Shown here one piece after another: positions 1 to 8,000 of a DNA stretch of 18,207 nucleotides. The DNA is taken from positions 1 to 18,207 of the forward strand of contig JACPOX010000187.1 of NCBI GenBank assembly GCA_016191305.1, in the 5' to 3' direction. Below the pieces are notes generated by a model, which saw nothing but the letters and a program-made list of their open reading frames with translations, made no database searches and had not been told where the DNA came from. Both the position numbers and the translations under genes were made by a program. The DNA is from Legionella longbeachae (GTDB lineage Bacteria; Pseudomonadota; Gammaproteobacteria; Legionellales; Legionellaceae). Every line of letters begins with the position of its first letter. The first letter of the stretch is position 1.

Positions 1-2196
1 CGCTCCAGCATCCTCTTTCCAATATTGGTAAAAACGATCTAATAATTCTCCTAATTTAATACTGTCACATATCATCAACAAATTTAATGACGAAAGAGTG
101 TCAGTCATGTTCTTGCCTAGAGATTCATTAAATTGGTCAATTAATGCTTTCTCAGTTTTTTCAGGATATATAGAGAGTAAATAGGAATTACAAACATGCT
201 TTAACTTGCGTTTGCCGGCGGATAAAATATTAAAAGAGGATAAAGGGAATTTTTCATTTATTGTTAGAGTGTGTAACTTATTTTGTAACCGTACTAGATC
301 TTTTTTTAATGCCTGTGCAAGTTGATTTTGAATTAACTGACGCGCTTCAACTATTTTCCCAAAATCTTGATTTTGCAGGCTAGCAAATAAAACTTCCTCA
401 GAGGGTAAGCTAAGCAGTTCCGCGAGTAGCCAATAATTTAAGGAACTATTTTTTTTGCTAACTATATTACGGTAAGCGGTAAAAAATTCAGAAGTGAGTA
501 GTATGACCTTATCATCACAATAACTACTGACTATGGATGTAATCAGTTTTTTTGCTGCTTCACAACGATTATAGATATTCGTATCATATTGCATTAATCT
601 CAATAATTGTTCTTCACTATATACAAATTCCAAATAAACTGGAGCAGAGAAGCTACGTAATAAAGATGGGGTAGGTTGTGAATTAATATTTTCAAAATGA
701 AACTCCATATCAGGATGATCCACTATTAACGTGCTGTCACCTTGAAGTTCCTCACCTTTATCATTGAGTAATCCAATAACCACAGGTATTGGTCGTTCTT
801 TACCGTCTTTGGTTTTTATTTTTAAGCTGTAATGACATTTTTCAGCATCATATTTATCAGAAACGGCAAGTGCTGGAATTTCTGTCTCAGTAAACCAGTT
901 CAAAAACTTGTGCATATTTTTACCGGTTGAATGAGATAAAGACTCTAATAAATTTTCCAGAGTGACGGCACTTCCATCATGCTCTTTTAAGAACTTGGAT
1001 ATTCCTTTATAAAAAATATCTTTGCCAAGACAAATCATCATCATACGAAAAATATCAGCACTTTTTTCATAAGCGGCTTGAGTATATAGACTTCTAACAT
1101 TGGTGTACGAATCTTGTCGTGGAGCACGTTCATCTAGGTTTTTGCCATCTAGCATCCGGATTAAGTCCGTTCCAAATAAATCTTCACGAAACGCTGCCGC
1201 CCGAAAAGTAGTTAAGCCTTCTTTAAATGGTAAATTAAACCAATCGCGAATGGTGACACGATCTCCTGTCCAATAATGAAAATATTCATGAGCAACAACT
1301 TCCATTACTCGTAAAATGTCGATATCTGTTTTAATTTCAGGTGTTGCAAATAAATTTGCTGTATTAAATAAATTTAATCCAGTTGGTTCAGATGCTCCAG
1401 AAGCATATTTATCTACACCGGCCACCATATGTTGTGCTAGATCACATTCAAGTTTAAAAACATCCTCTTCCCATTGCATCGCTTTTTTTATTACTTCTTT
1501 AGCAAAATCACATTTTGCGGTAGCGGCAGGAGGTACATAAAATTCAATAGCTATCTTTCTTCCAGAAATTGTTGTGAAATGAGTTACAGATTTTTGTAAT
1601 TTGCCTGCAATTAATGCAAAAAGATAACTAGGTTTAGGAACTTTATCCAACCAGGTTGCAGAATGTATACCATTCTCTAAATTTTTTTGATCAACAAGTG
1701 AACCATTACAGAGTAAAACTGGATATTCTTCTTTTTTAGCAATAATCGTTGTTTTATATGTTGCTAAATTATCTGGTCTATCATGGCAATAAAGTACTCG
1801 TCGTAATCCTTCACTTTCTGCTTTAACAAGAATAATTCCTTCTGTTTCATATAAGCCAAACAAATCAGTATTTTCACCTAAGTAAGAACTCGTTTCGATT
1901 GTAAAGGGTTTATCTTGTGGAATTTTTTTAATAATTAATAAATTTTTAGTTATTTCAAATGCTTCAGGAGTCAGTGTTGTGTTGTTTAAGGAAATTGATT
2001 TAAGAATCATATTTTCACCATTTAACTCTAAATCAATTGAATGAGATTGTAATTTTGGATTAGGCTCAATATATAACAAAGCTTTTGACTGGATAGGTTT
2101 TTTAGTCAAATCGATTTCTAAGTCAATATGTTTAATGAAATAACTAAGGGTTTTGTATTCGCTTAATCTAAATATCTCAGACTGGGTTGTTTTCAT
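1..2196 (-). CDS. pepN: Aminopeptidase N (M1 family), partial: C-terminus beyond left edge
   Basis: Zinc metallo-aminopeptidase that removes N-terminal residues from peptides, normally in the cytoplasm. Translating the minus strand from the ATG at 2196-2194 gives 732 codons with no stop up to the left edge; E. coli PepN has 870, so about 140 C-terminal residues are missing. The N-terminus aligns with E. coli PepN. The zinc site is HEYFH at residues 303-307 with the third ligand E326 in the segment WFNLPFKEGLT; spacing matches E. coli H297/H301/E320. The catalytic Tyr is probably Y376 (AAYEKSAD). The substrate-binding Glu region (ESEGLRR) and the segment HDGSAVTLENLL are also conserved. Oddity: the GAMEN exopeptidase motif reads GASEP (267-271), keeping the Glu. 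A weak GGA lies about 7 nt before the ATG. It lies downstream of the 2H phosphoesterase gene on the same strand, 94 nt away. Family certain; substrate specificity uncertain because of the motif change. Confidence 0.93.
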   Translation of the reverse strand, partial: MKTTQSEIFRLSEYKTLSYFIKHIDLEIDLTKKPIQSKALLYIEPNPKLQSHSIDLELNGENMILKSISLNNTTLTPEAFEITKNLLIIKKIPQDKPFTIETSSYLGENTDLFGLYETEGIILVKAESEGLRRVLYCHDRPDNLATYKTTIIAKKEEYPVLLCNGSLVDQKNLENGIHSATWLDKVPKPSYLFALIAGKLQKSVTHFTTISGRKIAIEFYVPPAATAKCDFAKEVIKKAMQWEEDVFKLECDLAQHMVAGVDKYASGASEPTGLNLFNTANLFATPEIKTDIDILRVMEVVAHEYFHYWTGDRVTIRDWFNLPFKEGLTTFRAAAFREDLFGTDLIRMLDGKNLDERAPRQDSYTNVRSLYTQAAYEKSADIFRMMMICLGKDIFYKGISKFLKEHDGSAVTLENLLESLSHSTGKNMHKFLNWFTETEIPALAVSDKYDAEKCHYSLKIKTKDGKERPIPVVIGLLNDKGEELQGDSTLIVDHPDMEFHFENINSQPTPSLLRSFSAPVYLEFVYSEEQLLRLMQYDTNIYNRCEAAKKLITSIVSSYCDDKVILLTSEFFTAYRNIVSKKNSSLNYWLLAELLSLPSEEVLFASLQNQDFGKIVEARQLIQNQLAQALKKDLVRLQNKLHTLTINEKFPLSSFNILSAGKRKLKHVCNSYLLSIYPEKTEKALIDQFNESLGKNMTDTLSSLNLLMICDSIKLGELLDRFYQYWKEDAGA

Positions 2197-2290
2197 GAAA
2201 ACGTCCAAATTCACTTTAAATACAGTAATAACAATAGAAGAACAAAGTATATATTTCAACTGAGATGACGGCTGTGCTAAAAAAGTGTCT

Positions 2291-3043
2291 TTATAGGATT
2301 GCTTCTTTTTTCAATTTACTTGTGTGTTTTCTACTTCTAGGCAAAAGCCGATTAAGCCAATGAGGTTTTTGTATTTCTATAGTAAAAGGGTTTCTTTCAG
2401 CACTCCATGGATAATAAGCAGACATATCATTAAAATATGATAGAGAGGGTACTTCAATCTCCATTGGAAAGATTTTCTTGTTAATAACATGCTGAAGCTG
2501 CTCGTTAATTTCTGAATATAATAATTCTGTATTCTCACGGGATAATTTTATTAAAGGTTTTGAATAAGCTAATGTGATATGAAAACAAGATGGTACGGTT
2601 TTTCCTAAATTGAGAGCTTGTGCTGTTTTTTTAATTTGTGTTTCATGTACTTCATTTAATAATAGGGTTAATGAGATGACCGAGTTAACTTTCAATTCTA
2701 CTTTTTCAATTAATGGTTTGAGGGGATTTATTTGAAGATTTTTTCTAATTTCTTGATATCGGGGTAAATTTTTTGTAATAAATTTATTCCATGAGTTACC
2801 TTTTTGTGCTTCTGTTTCTAAGCTCATTGTAGTCATGTGATAACTGTTAGCGGGTAGTAGTGCAAAATACGTCTTAACCAAAGGATGAGTTTGTAAGCCC
2901 TGATAGATTGCATCAAAAAAATCTCGATGTTCATAATAACAGGGGGATATTACCGTTACTCCGTGGAATGGGGCAAGTTCACCATTTATAGCTACTTTAC
3001 GTAACTGCAGAGGATCCTGTATGAAATTTTTTAATTTGAACAT
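2291..3043 (-). CDS. 2H phosphoesterase / 2'-5' RNA ligase-like protein (DUF1868-like)
   Basis: Protein of 250 aa with the two HxT motifs that define the 2H phosphoesterase superfamily: HMTT at residues 69-72 and HITL at 155-158, about 86 residues apart. The N-terminal segment FHGVTVISPC (26-35) followed by a DFFDAIYQGL helix, and LLPANSYHMT, resemble the DUF1868 branch. Family members hydrolyse cyclic or 2'-5' phosphodiester bonds in RNA or nucleotides; the substrate here is unknown. No signal peptide or membrane segment is seen, so it is probably cytoplasmic (or, in Legionella, possibly secreted; not testable here). The C-terminus is basic (RLLPRSRKHTSKLKK). The start at 3043 is the first ATG and has no strong ribosome binding site. 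pepN follows on the same strand after 94 nt, so cotranscription is possible. The gene is divergent from the PmrA-box gene. Confidence 0.75.
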   Translation of the reverse strand: MFKLKNFIQDPLQLRKVAINGELAPFHGVTVISPCYYEHRDFFDAIYQGLQTHPLVKTYFALLPANSYHMTTMSLETEAQKGNSWNKFITKNLPRYQEIRKNLQINPLKPLIEKVELKVNSVISLTLLLNEVHETQIKKTAQALNLGKTVPSCFHITLAYSKPLIKLSRENTELLYSEINEQLQHVINKKIFPMEIEVPSLSYFNDMSAYYPWSAERNPFTIEIQKPHWLNRLLPRSRKHTSKLKKEAIL

Positions 3044-3260
3044 TTATATTAAGTAGAAGCTATCGCTAGACGAATCATAACATATCTAGATATAAAACCT
3101 AACACATCATTCACATCATTTTTTCGATCCTACTAGGATGACGGTAGTTCTATGCTAAGAGTTTTTTATTTTAACAAACCACAGGCATTCCACTGGACTA
3201 TTTTTTTTTATCTTACTCAAAACCTCCCATCAAGATAAAAAAACCTTATTTTGACCAATA

Positions 3261-3280
3261 TTTAATATGGACTTAATATT
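3261..3280 (+). promoter_or_regulatory. PmrA-type tandem box
   Basis: Two TTAATAT repeats 11 nt apart: tTTAATATg at 3261-3269, a 2-nt spacer, and cTTAATATT at 3272-3280. The consensus reported for Legionella PmrA is cTTAATATT-N2-cTTAATATT, so 16 of 18 positions match. It lies 59 nt before the ATG at 3340. PmrA is the response regulator that activates many Dot/Icm effector genes in Legionella. The match is seen directly; regulation is inferred. Confidence 0.7.
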
Positions 3281-3287
3281 AATTGAT

Positions 3288-3293
3288 TAAAAT
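3288..3293 (+). promoter_or_regulatory. Candidate -10 element downstream of the PmrA box
   Basis: TAAAAT lies 7 nt after the end of the second PmrA half-site, close to the arrangement in PmrA-activated promoters, where the half-site replaces a weak -35. Transcription would begin near 3300, leaving a leader of about 40 nt before the ATG at 3340. Confidence 0.4.
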
Positions 3294-3339
3294 AGACTCA
3301 GAAATTACATTAATAATACCGTATTTTGGGGTTTATAGT

Positions 3340-3807
3340 ATGAAATCAAAACAAATAATAAAAAAACCAATTTATAAAAATAACACGAATCATAAAGATA
3401 AATTAGCACAACAGAAACATTCGAAAATCTTGCAAAAGAAAAACAAGGTAGAAAACTCTGAAATTATTAGCCCTAATATTGAACCAAATTATGATAATTT
3501 GTATTTTTTCTACAAAAAACATAAGGTTTTATTTGTTTTTGGATTCTTTATTTATTTAATGGCATTAACTGCAAGAGTAAATGGAAAAGATACAAAAGAA
3601 TCGATGGAATCAAAAATTTTTACAAAAAAACAATTTTTTAATGAAGAGAATAATTGCGCAAAAAATCAGACTCTGTTAACTCAATCAAGTATTTCAGACG
3701 GATTATCTCGTACACTGCAAACTCTCAACAAAGAATATTTATCCAAAAGTGGGATAATTAGTAATAAGTTGGTATGTATAATCTCCATTTTGCTCATCAC
3801 AATATAG
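3340..3807 (+). CDS. Hypothetical protein, probable N-terminal part of a frameshifted effector-like gene
   Basis: 155 codons from the ATG at 3340. I prefer this start over an in-frame TTG at 3283 because GGGG sits about 9 nt upstream and because the TTG would overlap the promoter. The first 40 residues are very Lys/Asn/Gln rich. Residues 61-79 (HKVLFVFGFFIYLMALTA region) form one hydrophobic, possibly membrane, segment. The region ending in LSRTLQTLNKEYLSKSGIISNKL looks like normal coding sequence. The last dozen residues (VCIISILLITI) then become abruptly hydrophobic, as expected when reading runs out of frame. The next ORF begins inside this one at 3774 in another frame and continues the sequence sensibly (NKL then YNLHF). 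Frame +3 is closed by TAA codons at 3762 and 3765, so the frame change must lie between 3768 and 3804. A PmrA box upstream suggests a Dot/Icm effector. Function unknown. Confidence 0.55.
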   Translation: MKSKQIIKKPIYKNNTNHKDKLAQQKHSKILQKKNKVENSEIISPNIEPNYDNLYFFYKKHKVLFVFGFFIYLMALTARVNGKDTKESMESKIFTKKQFFNEENNCAKNQTLLTQSSISDGLSRTLQTLNKEYLSKSGIISNKLVCIISILLITI

Positions 3808-4523
3808 GAGTGTTGATTCCTAAGGTTAATTTTATGTATGAAAAAAATGGAAATTTTCGTACTACCGGAGGCGAAATAATTCACTCTGAATATTACCTTG
3901 GCTCTAAATACCTCGAAGAATTTGAAACATTTCGCATGTTTTATGAAAAAACAAAGAAACAAATTATAAAAAATACTTTTCGTTTGAATAAATCGAGATT
4001 TTCTGAAGATGAAGTGCGGCAAATTATATTTGATAAATTTGTCAATAAAGTCGGAGAACATGAATTTGCAAAGCTCGCTGTATCAGGAACATTTATCCAA
4101 GACTTAGTGATGAATTTTGGTAACTGGGGGATAGTCAATAATCAAATAGCTGTCATTGATGCGGACCATTCCCCACAATCAATTGATGAATATATGACTG
4201 AGACCAAAAAAATGCCCGGAAATATAGAAATTCCATTTTCTCTGAATACAGTATTGCACATGAAATCCATTTATGAATCGATGTTAAAATTAGGTCCCAT
4301 TAAACTTGGGCTATCTGTTGATATGCCAGATAAGCAGTATTCTATTCTTGTTAAGTATTATCTTAATGCTTGTCATCTCGCGATTGATAATATAAAAAAG
4401 GATTTTCCTACACGAGATCCAAATCAACGTTCAAAAGAAATCAACTTAATATTATCCGAAGCATTCCTTACACAATATCAATATTTTTCTGAACCAAAGC
4501 TAAAAAGGTCTATTTTAAATTGA
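3774..4523 (+). CDS. Effector-like protein with kinase-fold signature, probable C-terminal part of the frameshifted gene
   Basis: 249 codons from the ATG at 3774. An ATG at 3834, preceded by AAGG at about 8 nt, is the best independent start. Residues 13-42 (LIPKVNF, then ENGN-type and GGEI/LGSKYLEEF segments) resemble the pattern PKxRLV...GxxxGF seen before the catalytic region of several Legionella effector kinases. The segment around SGTFIQDLVMNFGNWGI, followed by VIDADHSP (about residues 104-134), resembles the DxxxxN...IDxD catalytic and metal-binding loops of PI3/PI4-kinase-like proteins. This assignment comes from memory of motifs, not from a search. No signal peptide is seen. The C-terminus is polar (SEPKLKRSILN). 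It converges with the UPF0114 gene, 33 nt away. With the preceding ORF it would form one protein of roughly 390-400 aa. Whether the broken gene still makes a functional product is unknown. Confidence 0.6.
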   Translation: MYNLHFAHHNIGVLIPKVNFMYEKNGNFRTTGGEIIHSEYYLGSKYLEEFETFRMFYEKTKKQIIKNTFRLNKSRFSEDEVRQIIFDKFVNKVGEHEFAKLAVSGTFIQDLVMNFGNWGIVNNQIAVIDADHSPQSIDEYMTETKKMPGNIEIPFSLNTVLHMKSIYESMLKLGPIKLGLSVDMPDKQYSILVKYYLNACHLAIDNIKKDFPTRDPNQRSKEINLILSEAFLTQYQYFSEPKLKRSILN

Positions 4524-4556
4524 TTCTTGACCCAAGTTAGATGGTAAATCCACAAT

Positions 4557-5066
4557 TTAGTGAGATTGATCCTGTGTAAGCATGCGATTGGTAAAAGCAA
4601 TTGCGAGTGCAGAAAAAATTAATGTCAGATGGATAATTACCTGCCACATTACTGAATAATTACTGAGTTTATTGGGATCAATAAATGTTCTTAATAAATG
4701 AATGGAAGAAATCCCTACTAATGAAAGAGCAAGTTTTATTTTCATTGCGCCTGCATCAAGATGGTCAAGCCATTCAGGTTGATCTGGGTGTGAATCAAGT
4801 TCAAGATGAGAAACAAAAGTTTCATAACCTCCCATGACTACCATAATCAAAAGATTGGCAATCATTACCACGTCTATGAGATCTAATACTCCTAGCATAA
4901 TCAGGGTATCATTAAAATTATTGAGGTGAGTAACTAGCTCAAGTAATTCACGAATAAAACGATAAACATAAGCTGCAAGTATTAAAATAAGGCCTAAATA
5001 CAAAGGAAGTTGTAGCCATCTTCCCATAAAAATAAGTTTGCTAATACCTTTTTTCAAACGACTCAT
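4557..5066 (-). CDS. yqhA: UPF0114 / YqhA family integral membrane protein
   Basis: 169 aa, matching E. coli YqhA (164 aa) along its length, with shared segments such as RWLxxPxYxGL near the start, GGYETFVSHLELD (79-91), LDHLDAGAMKIKLALS (100-115), ISSIHLLRTFID (119-130) and MWQVIIHLT (140-148). Four hydrophobic membrane spans are visible at about 17-36, 54-78, 107-127 and 140-160. Biochemical function of the family is unknown. The ATG at 5066-5064 overlaps the stop codon of the alpha-2-macroglobulin gene by 4 nt (ATGA), indicating translational coupling. Confidence 0.9.
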   Translation of the reverse strand: MSRLKKGISKLIFMGRWLQLPLYLGLILILAAYVYRFIRELLELVTHLNNFNDTLIMLGVLDLIDVVMIANLLIMVVMGGYETFVSHLELDSHPDQPEWLDHLDAGAMKIKLALSLVGISSIHLLRTFIDPNKLSNYSVMWQVIIHLTLIFSALAIAFTNRMLTQDQSH

Positions 5067-8000
5067 TTGTTTACACCATCTGTTATTGTAATTGTTGAAG
5101 ATACACCATGTGCTTTAATGTTTGGATCATACATGGCTTCAGCATAAGCGGGGGGAACAATGTATTTGCCCATATTAATAGCTTTGATTTTATAAACAAT
5201 TTCTTTTGCTGCGGATTCAACTCCACCAAAGAAGTTCACCCGGTCTTCCCGTGCATCAATATAATCCATTGCATTATTTTTCACTGAATCAAGTACCACC
5301 TCAAACCCGCCAGGTAACAGATCTTCAATTGCGATATTCGATAAGTAATCATTGTCCAATGCACGAATACGAATATGGACTTCGATTTCGTCACCTAGAG
5401 GAACTGAACTCACTATATCTCCCTTAACATCTTTATATTCTCTAAAGATTTCCAAACCTTGTTTTAAGGGGGCATTGGGAATTACTCGATCAAAACCTGA
5501 CTGCATTAACTGATAGAAAAATGGTTTTTTATCAGGATTATCAATGCGGATTTGTTTCGTATCGACTTCAACATCAGTTTTTTGATAATTTGTATTTATA
5601 ACAGGTACTTTAATTTCCTGATTATTATTCATAATTTTTGTCATTAACAAAGCAGATTTTGTGTTATTGGGCATACTTTGTTGATAAGCGCCCAATGCCA
5701 GACTTGTATAACCAGATAACACGGTATTGATGTCGTTAGTATTGATGGCTTTGATTAAACGGATTAATAGCTGATCACTAACTTGAGGCAATAGATTAGG
5801 GAAGTGTTTGGCTACGATATAGAAATATTGGGCATCAGCAATGGTGCTACTATAGAAATCAGTAACATAAGCTTGTTTGCTTTGTGGTTTATATAGGCCA
5901 ATTAACTGATTTGCTTCATTATGATTTTGGAGCAATTGATAAGAAGCTGCTATATAGACGCTAGTAATATCTGTTTGCCATGCTTTTGTCTTGTCGCTTT
6001 CTAAAAATAATTGCAAATTAGTCAGATAGTTTGAGGTAACAATTTCATTACGGGTTAGAATATAAATTGCATAAGCTTGAAGTCTGGCAGCATTCAAATC
6101 AGTTACATTTTGGCTTGCTAAAGTTTTCAAATAGTTAATGCCATTAAAAAACAGATCAGTAGGTATGTTAAAGCCTTGTGCTTTTGCTTCCGTTAGGAAA
6201 TGCATCGCATAAATTGATGAAAAATCATTACCTGGATTATCTCCAGCCCCTGGCCAGTAGCTAAATCCGCCGTTGGACATTTGGCGTTGGCTTAGCATTT
6301 GAATGGTGACATATACTTTATCATTAATTTGTTTTGTTTCTTCTCCATAACCCGTTTGATTGTTCATTGCTAATAAAGGCAAGACTTTACTAGTTAATTG
6401 TTCAGTACAACCATAAGGATAATCATCTAGATACCGTTGTAATCCAAATACTAGAATTATCGGGCTTGTAGCAATAGTTGAATTTGCCCTCCGATACTGT
6501 GGATATAGTGTTTGCATGATATTTAAAGTTTGCTGAGCATCTTCTGATTTACCACTCGTGATATAGGTACTAAGTGGTGTAGCTGGTCTGACACTTAATG
6601 TAGAATTCATCGTACTGGATTTGTCTCCTAAGCTTGCTTTAAAGCTCAATTTTGCTGAACCTAAGAGCGAGTTTGCTTTTAATTTATAATGTACAGTTTG
6701 TTCATGACCTTCAGCAATTTCCAGAGATTGTGTTGGAGTACTAATCATTTCAATTTCAGGACTGACTGATAAATTTACATTGATTAATGCATGTTCTCCT
6801 GAACCTTTGATATTATTTGCTATGGATGAAGAAATTTCAAATTCATCTCCAGGCGCTACAAAAGTTGGTACGTTCGGATTAATAATAAAGTCACCGCGAA
6901 TTTCAGCAAAGGTATCTTTTGCGCCAAGTGAATCAGCGGATACAGCAACAGCCATGACTCGGAGTGTGCCGTTAAAGTAATCGGGAATTTGATACTCTAA
7001 TTGGTGAGTGTTTGAATCTGTATCCAGAATACCGGACCAATAAGCTACAGGTAAATCTGTCTTTCTCTTAAAGGGATTTAGACGGCCAGCCATTTCTTCC
7101 TCTCCACTGTCACCTCCAACAGCGGAAAGCTCACGATCTTGAATAAATTGGGGCATGATTTGATCAACAGTTTGTTGAGTCAATACTTCAAGAGCGTGTT
7201 TTTGGAAAAAGAAGGCTAATGGATCAGGGGTTTGATAACGAGCAACTTGCAAAATGCCTTCATCGACTGCAAATACAATAATTTTTCCTGGTTTATTCGT
7301 TTGATAATCTATAGTAAAAGATTCACCCGGACGTGCAACTGCGGCAGTATGTAAATTGATTTTAATATCATGATCATCATGATTGACTGTAAAGGGTTCG
7401 ACACTATAACTTAGGGGACTAATAAAAATTTCAGGAGATCCCCAATCACGTATAAAGGCAACATTGACATATCCATTGCCTTGAAAATCAGCTGGGATAT
7501 GAATTTTTTGTACGGAGTTTGTGGTATCTGTTTTAAACCATTGCGACGCATAAACTTTATCACGCTCTATAGTAATTAAACCTGAACCTGTATATGGTGC
7601 AGTAATTTGTATCTCTATATCCTCATTTGCCTTATATTCTTCTTTATTTAATTTAATTGATAATTCTGCATTTTTAGCCATCGGTTGCTGGCTTGCTCCT
7701 ACAACAGTGAACTTTAATTGATTAAGTACCGTATCGTCTTTGCTTAATACACTTAGTGAGAAATTACCAATTTGTTGTGTGGGTAATTTATAATCAATGC
7801 CCTGTTCACTAATAGAAAATGGAGTGGTACTTACTATTGTCGATTGAACAACTGACTGGTACTGATAAGTGCCATCCGCTTTTTTAACCAAGGTTGTTAC
7901 CGGATGTAAGGAAACCAATTGAATTTTTAAGTCTGTTTGGTTTTCCTTATTTAACTCAGGATTAACTGCGATGTAATTTACATTTCGGATACTGTTTTGT

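Noticed and set aside
3203..3243. 12-bp perfect inverted repeat of a T-run plus ATCTT and its complement, with a 17-nt loop.
   Set aside because: Almost entirely A/T pairs with a long loop; weak as a terminator and expected by chance in such AT-rich DNA.
3283..3339. N-terminal extension of the PmrA-box gene from a TTG.
   Set aside because: Would start inside the promoter -10 area; the ATG at 3340 has a better ribosome binding site.
3681..4138. Minus-strand ORFs opposite the frameshifted effector gene.
   Set aside because: Low-complexity Phe/Ile-rich translations of the antisense strand, without motifs; the plus-strand reading is coherent and has a promoter.
5206..5427. Plus-strand ORFs inside the alpha-2-macroglobulin gene (also 6780-6980), inside pepN (1316-1540) and inside pbpC and the TPR gene (13097-13363, 16188-16496).
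   Set aside because: Shadows of well-supported genes in other frames; no family features and no ribosome binding sites of note.
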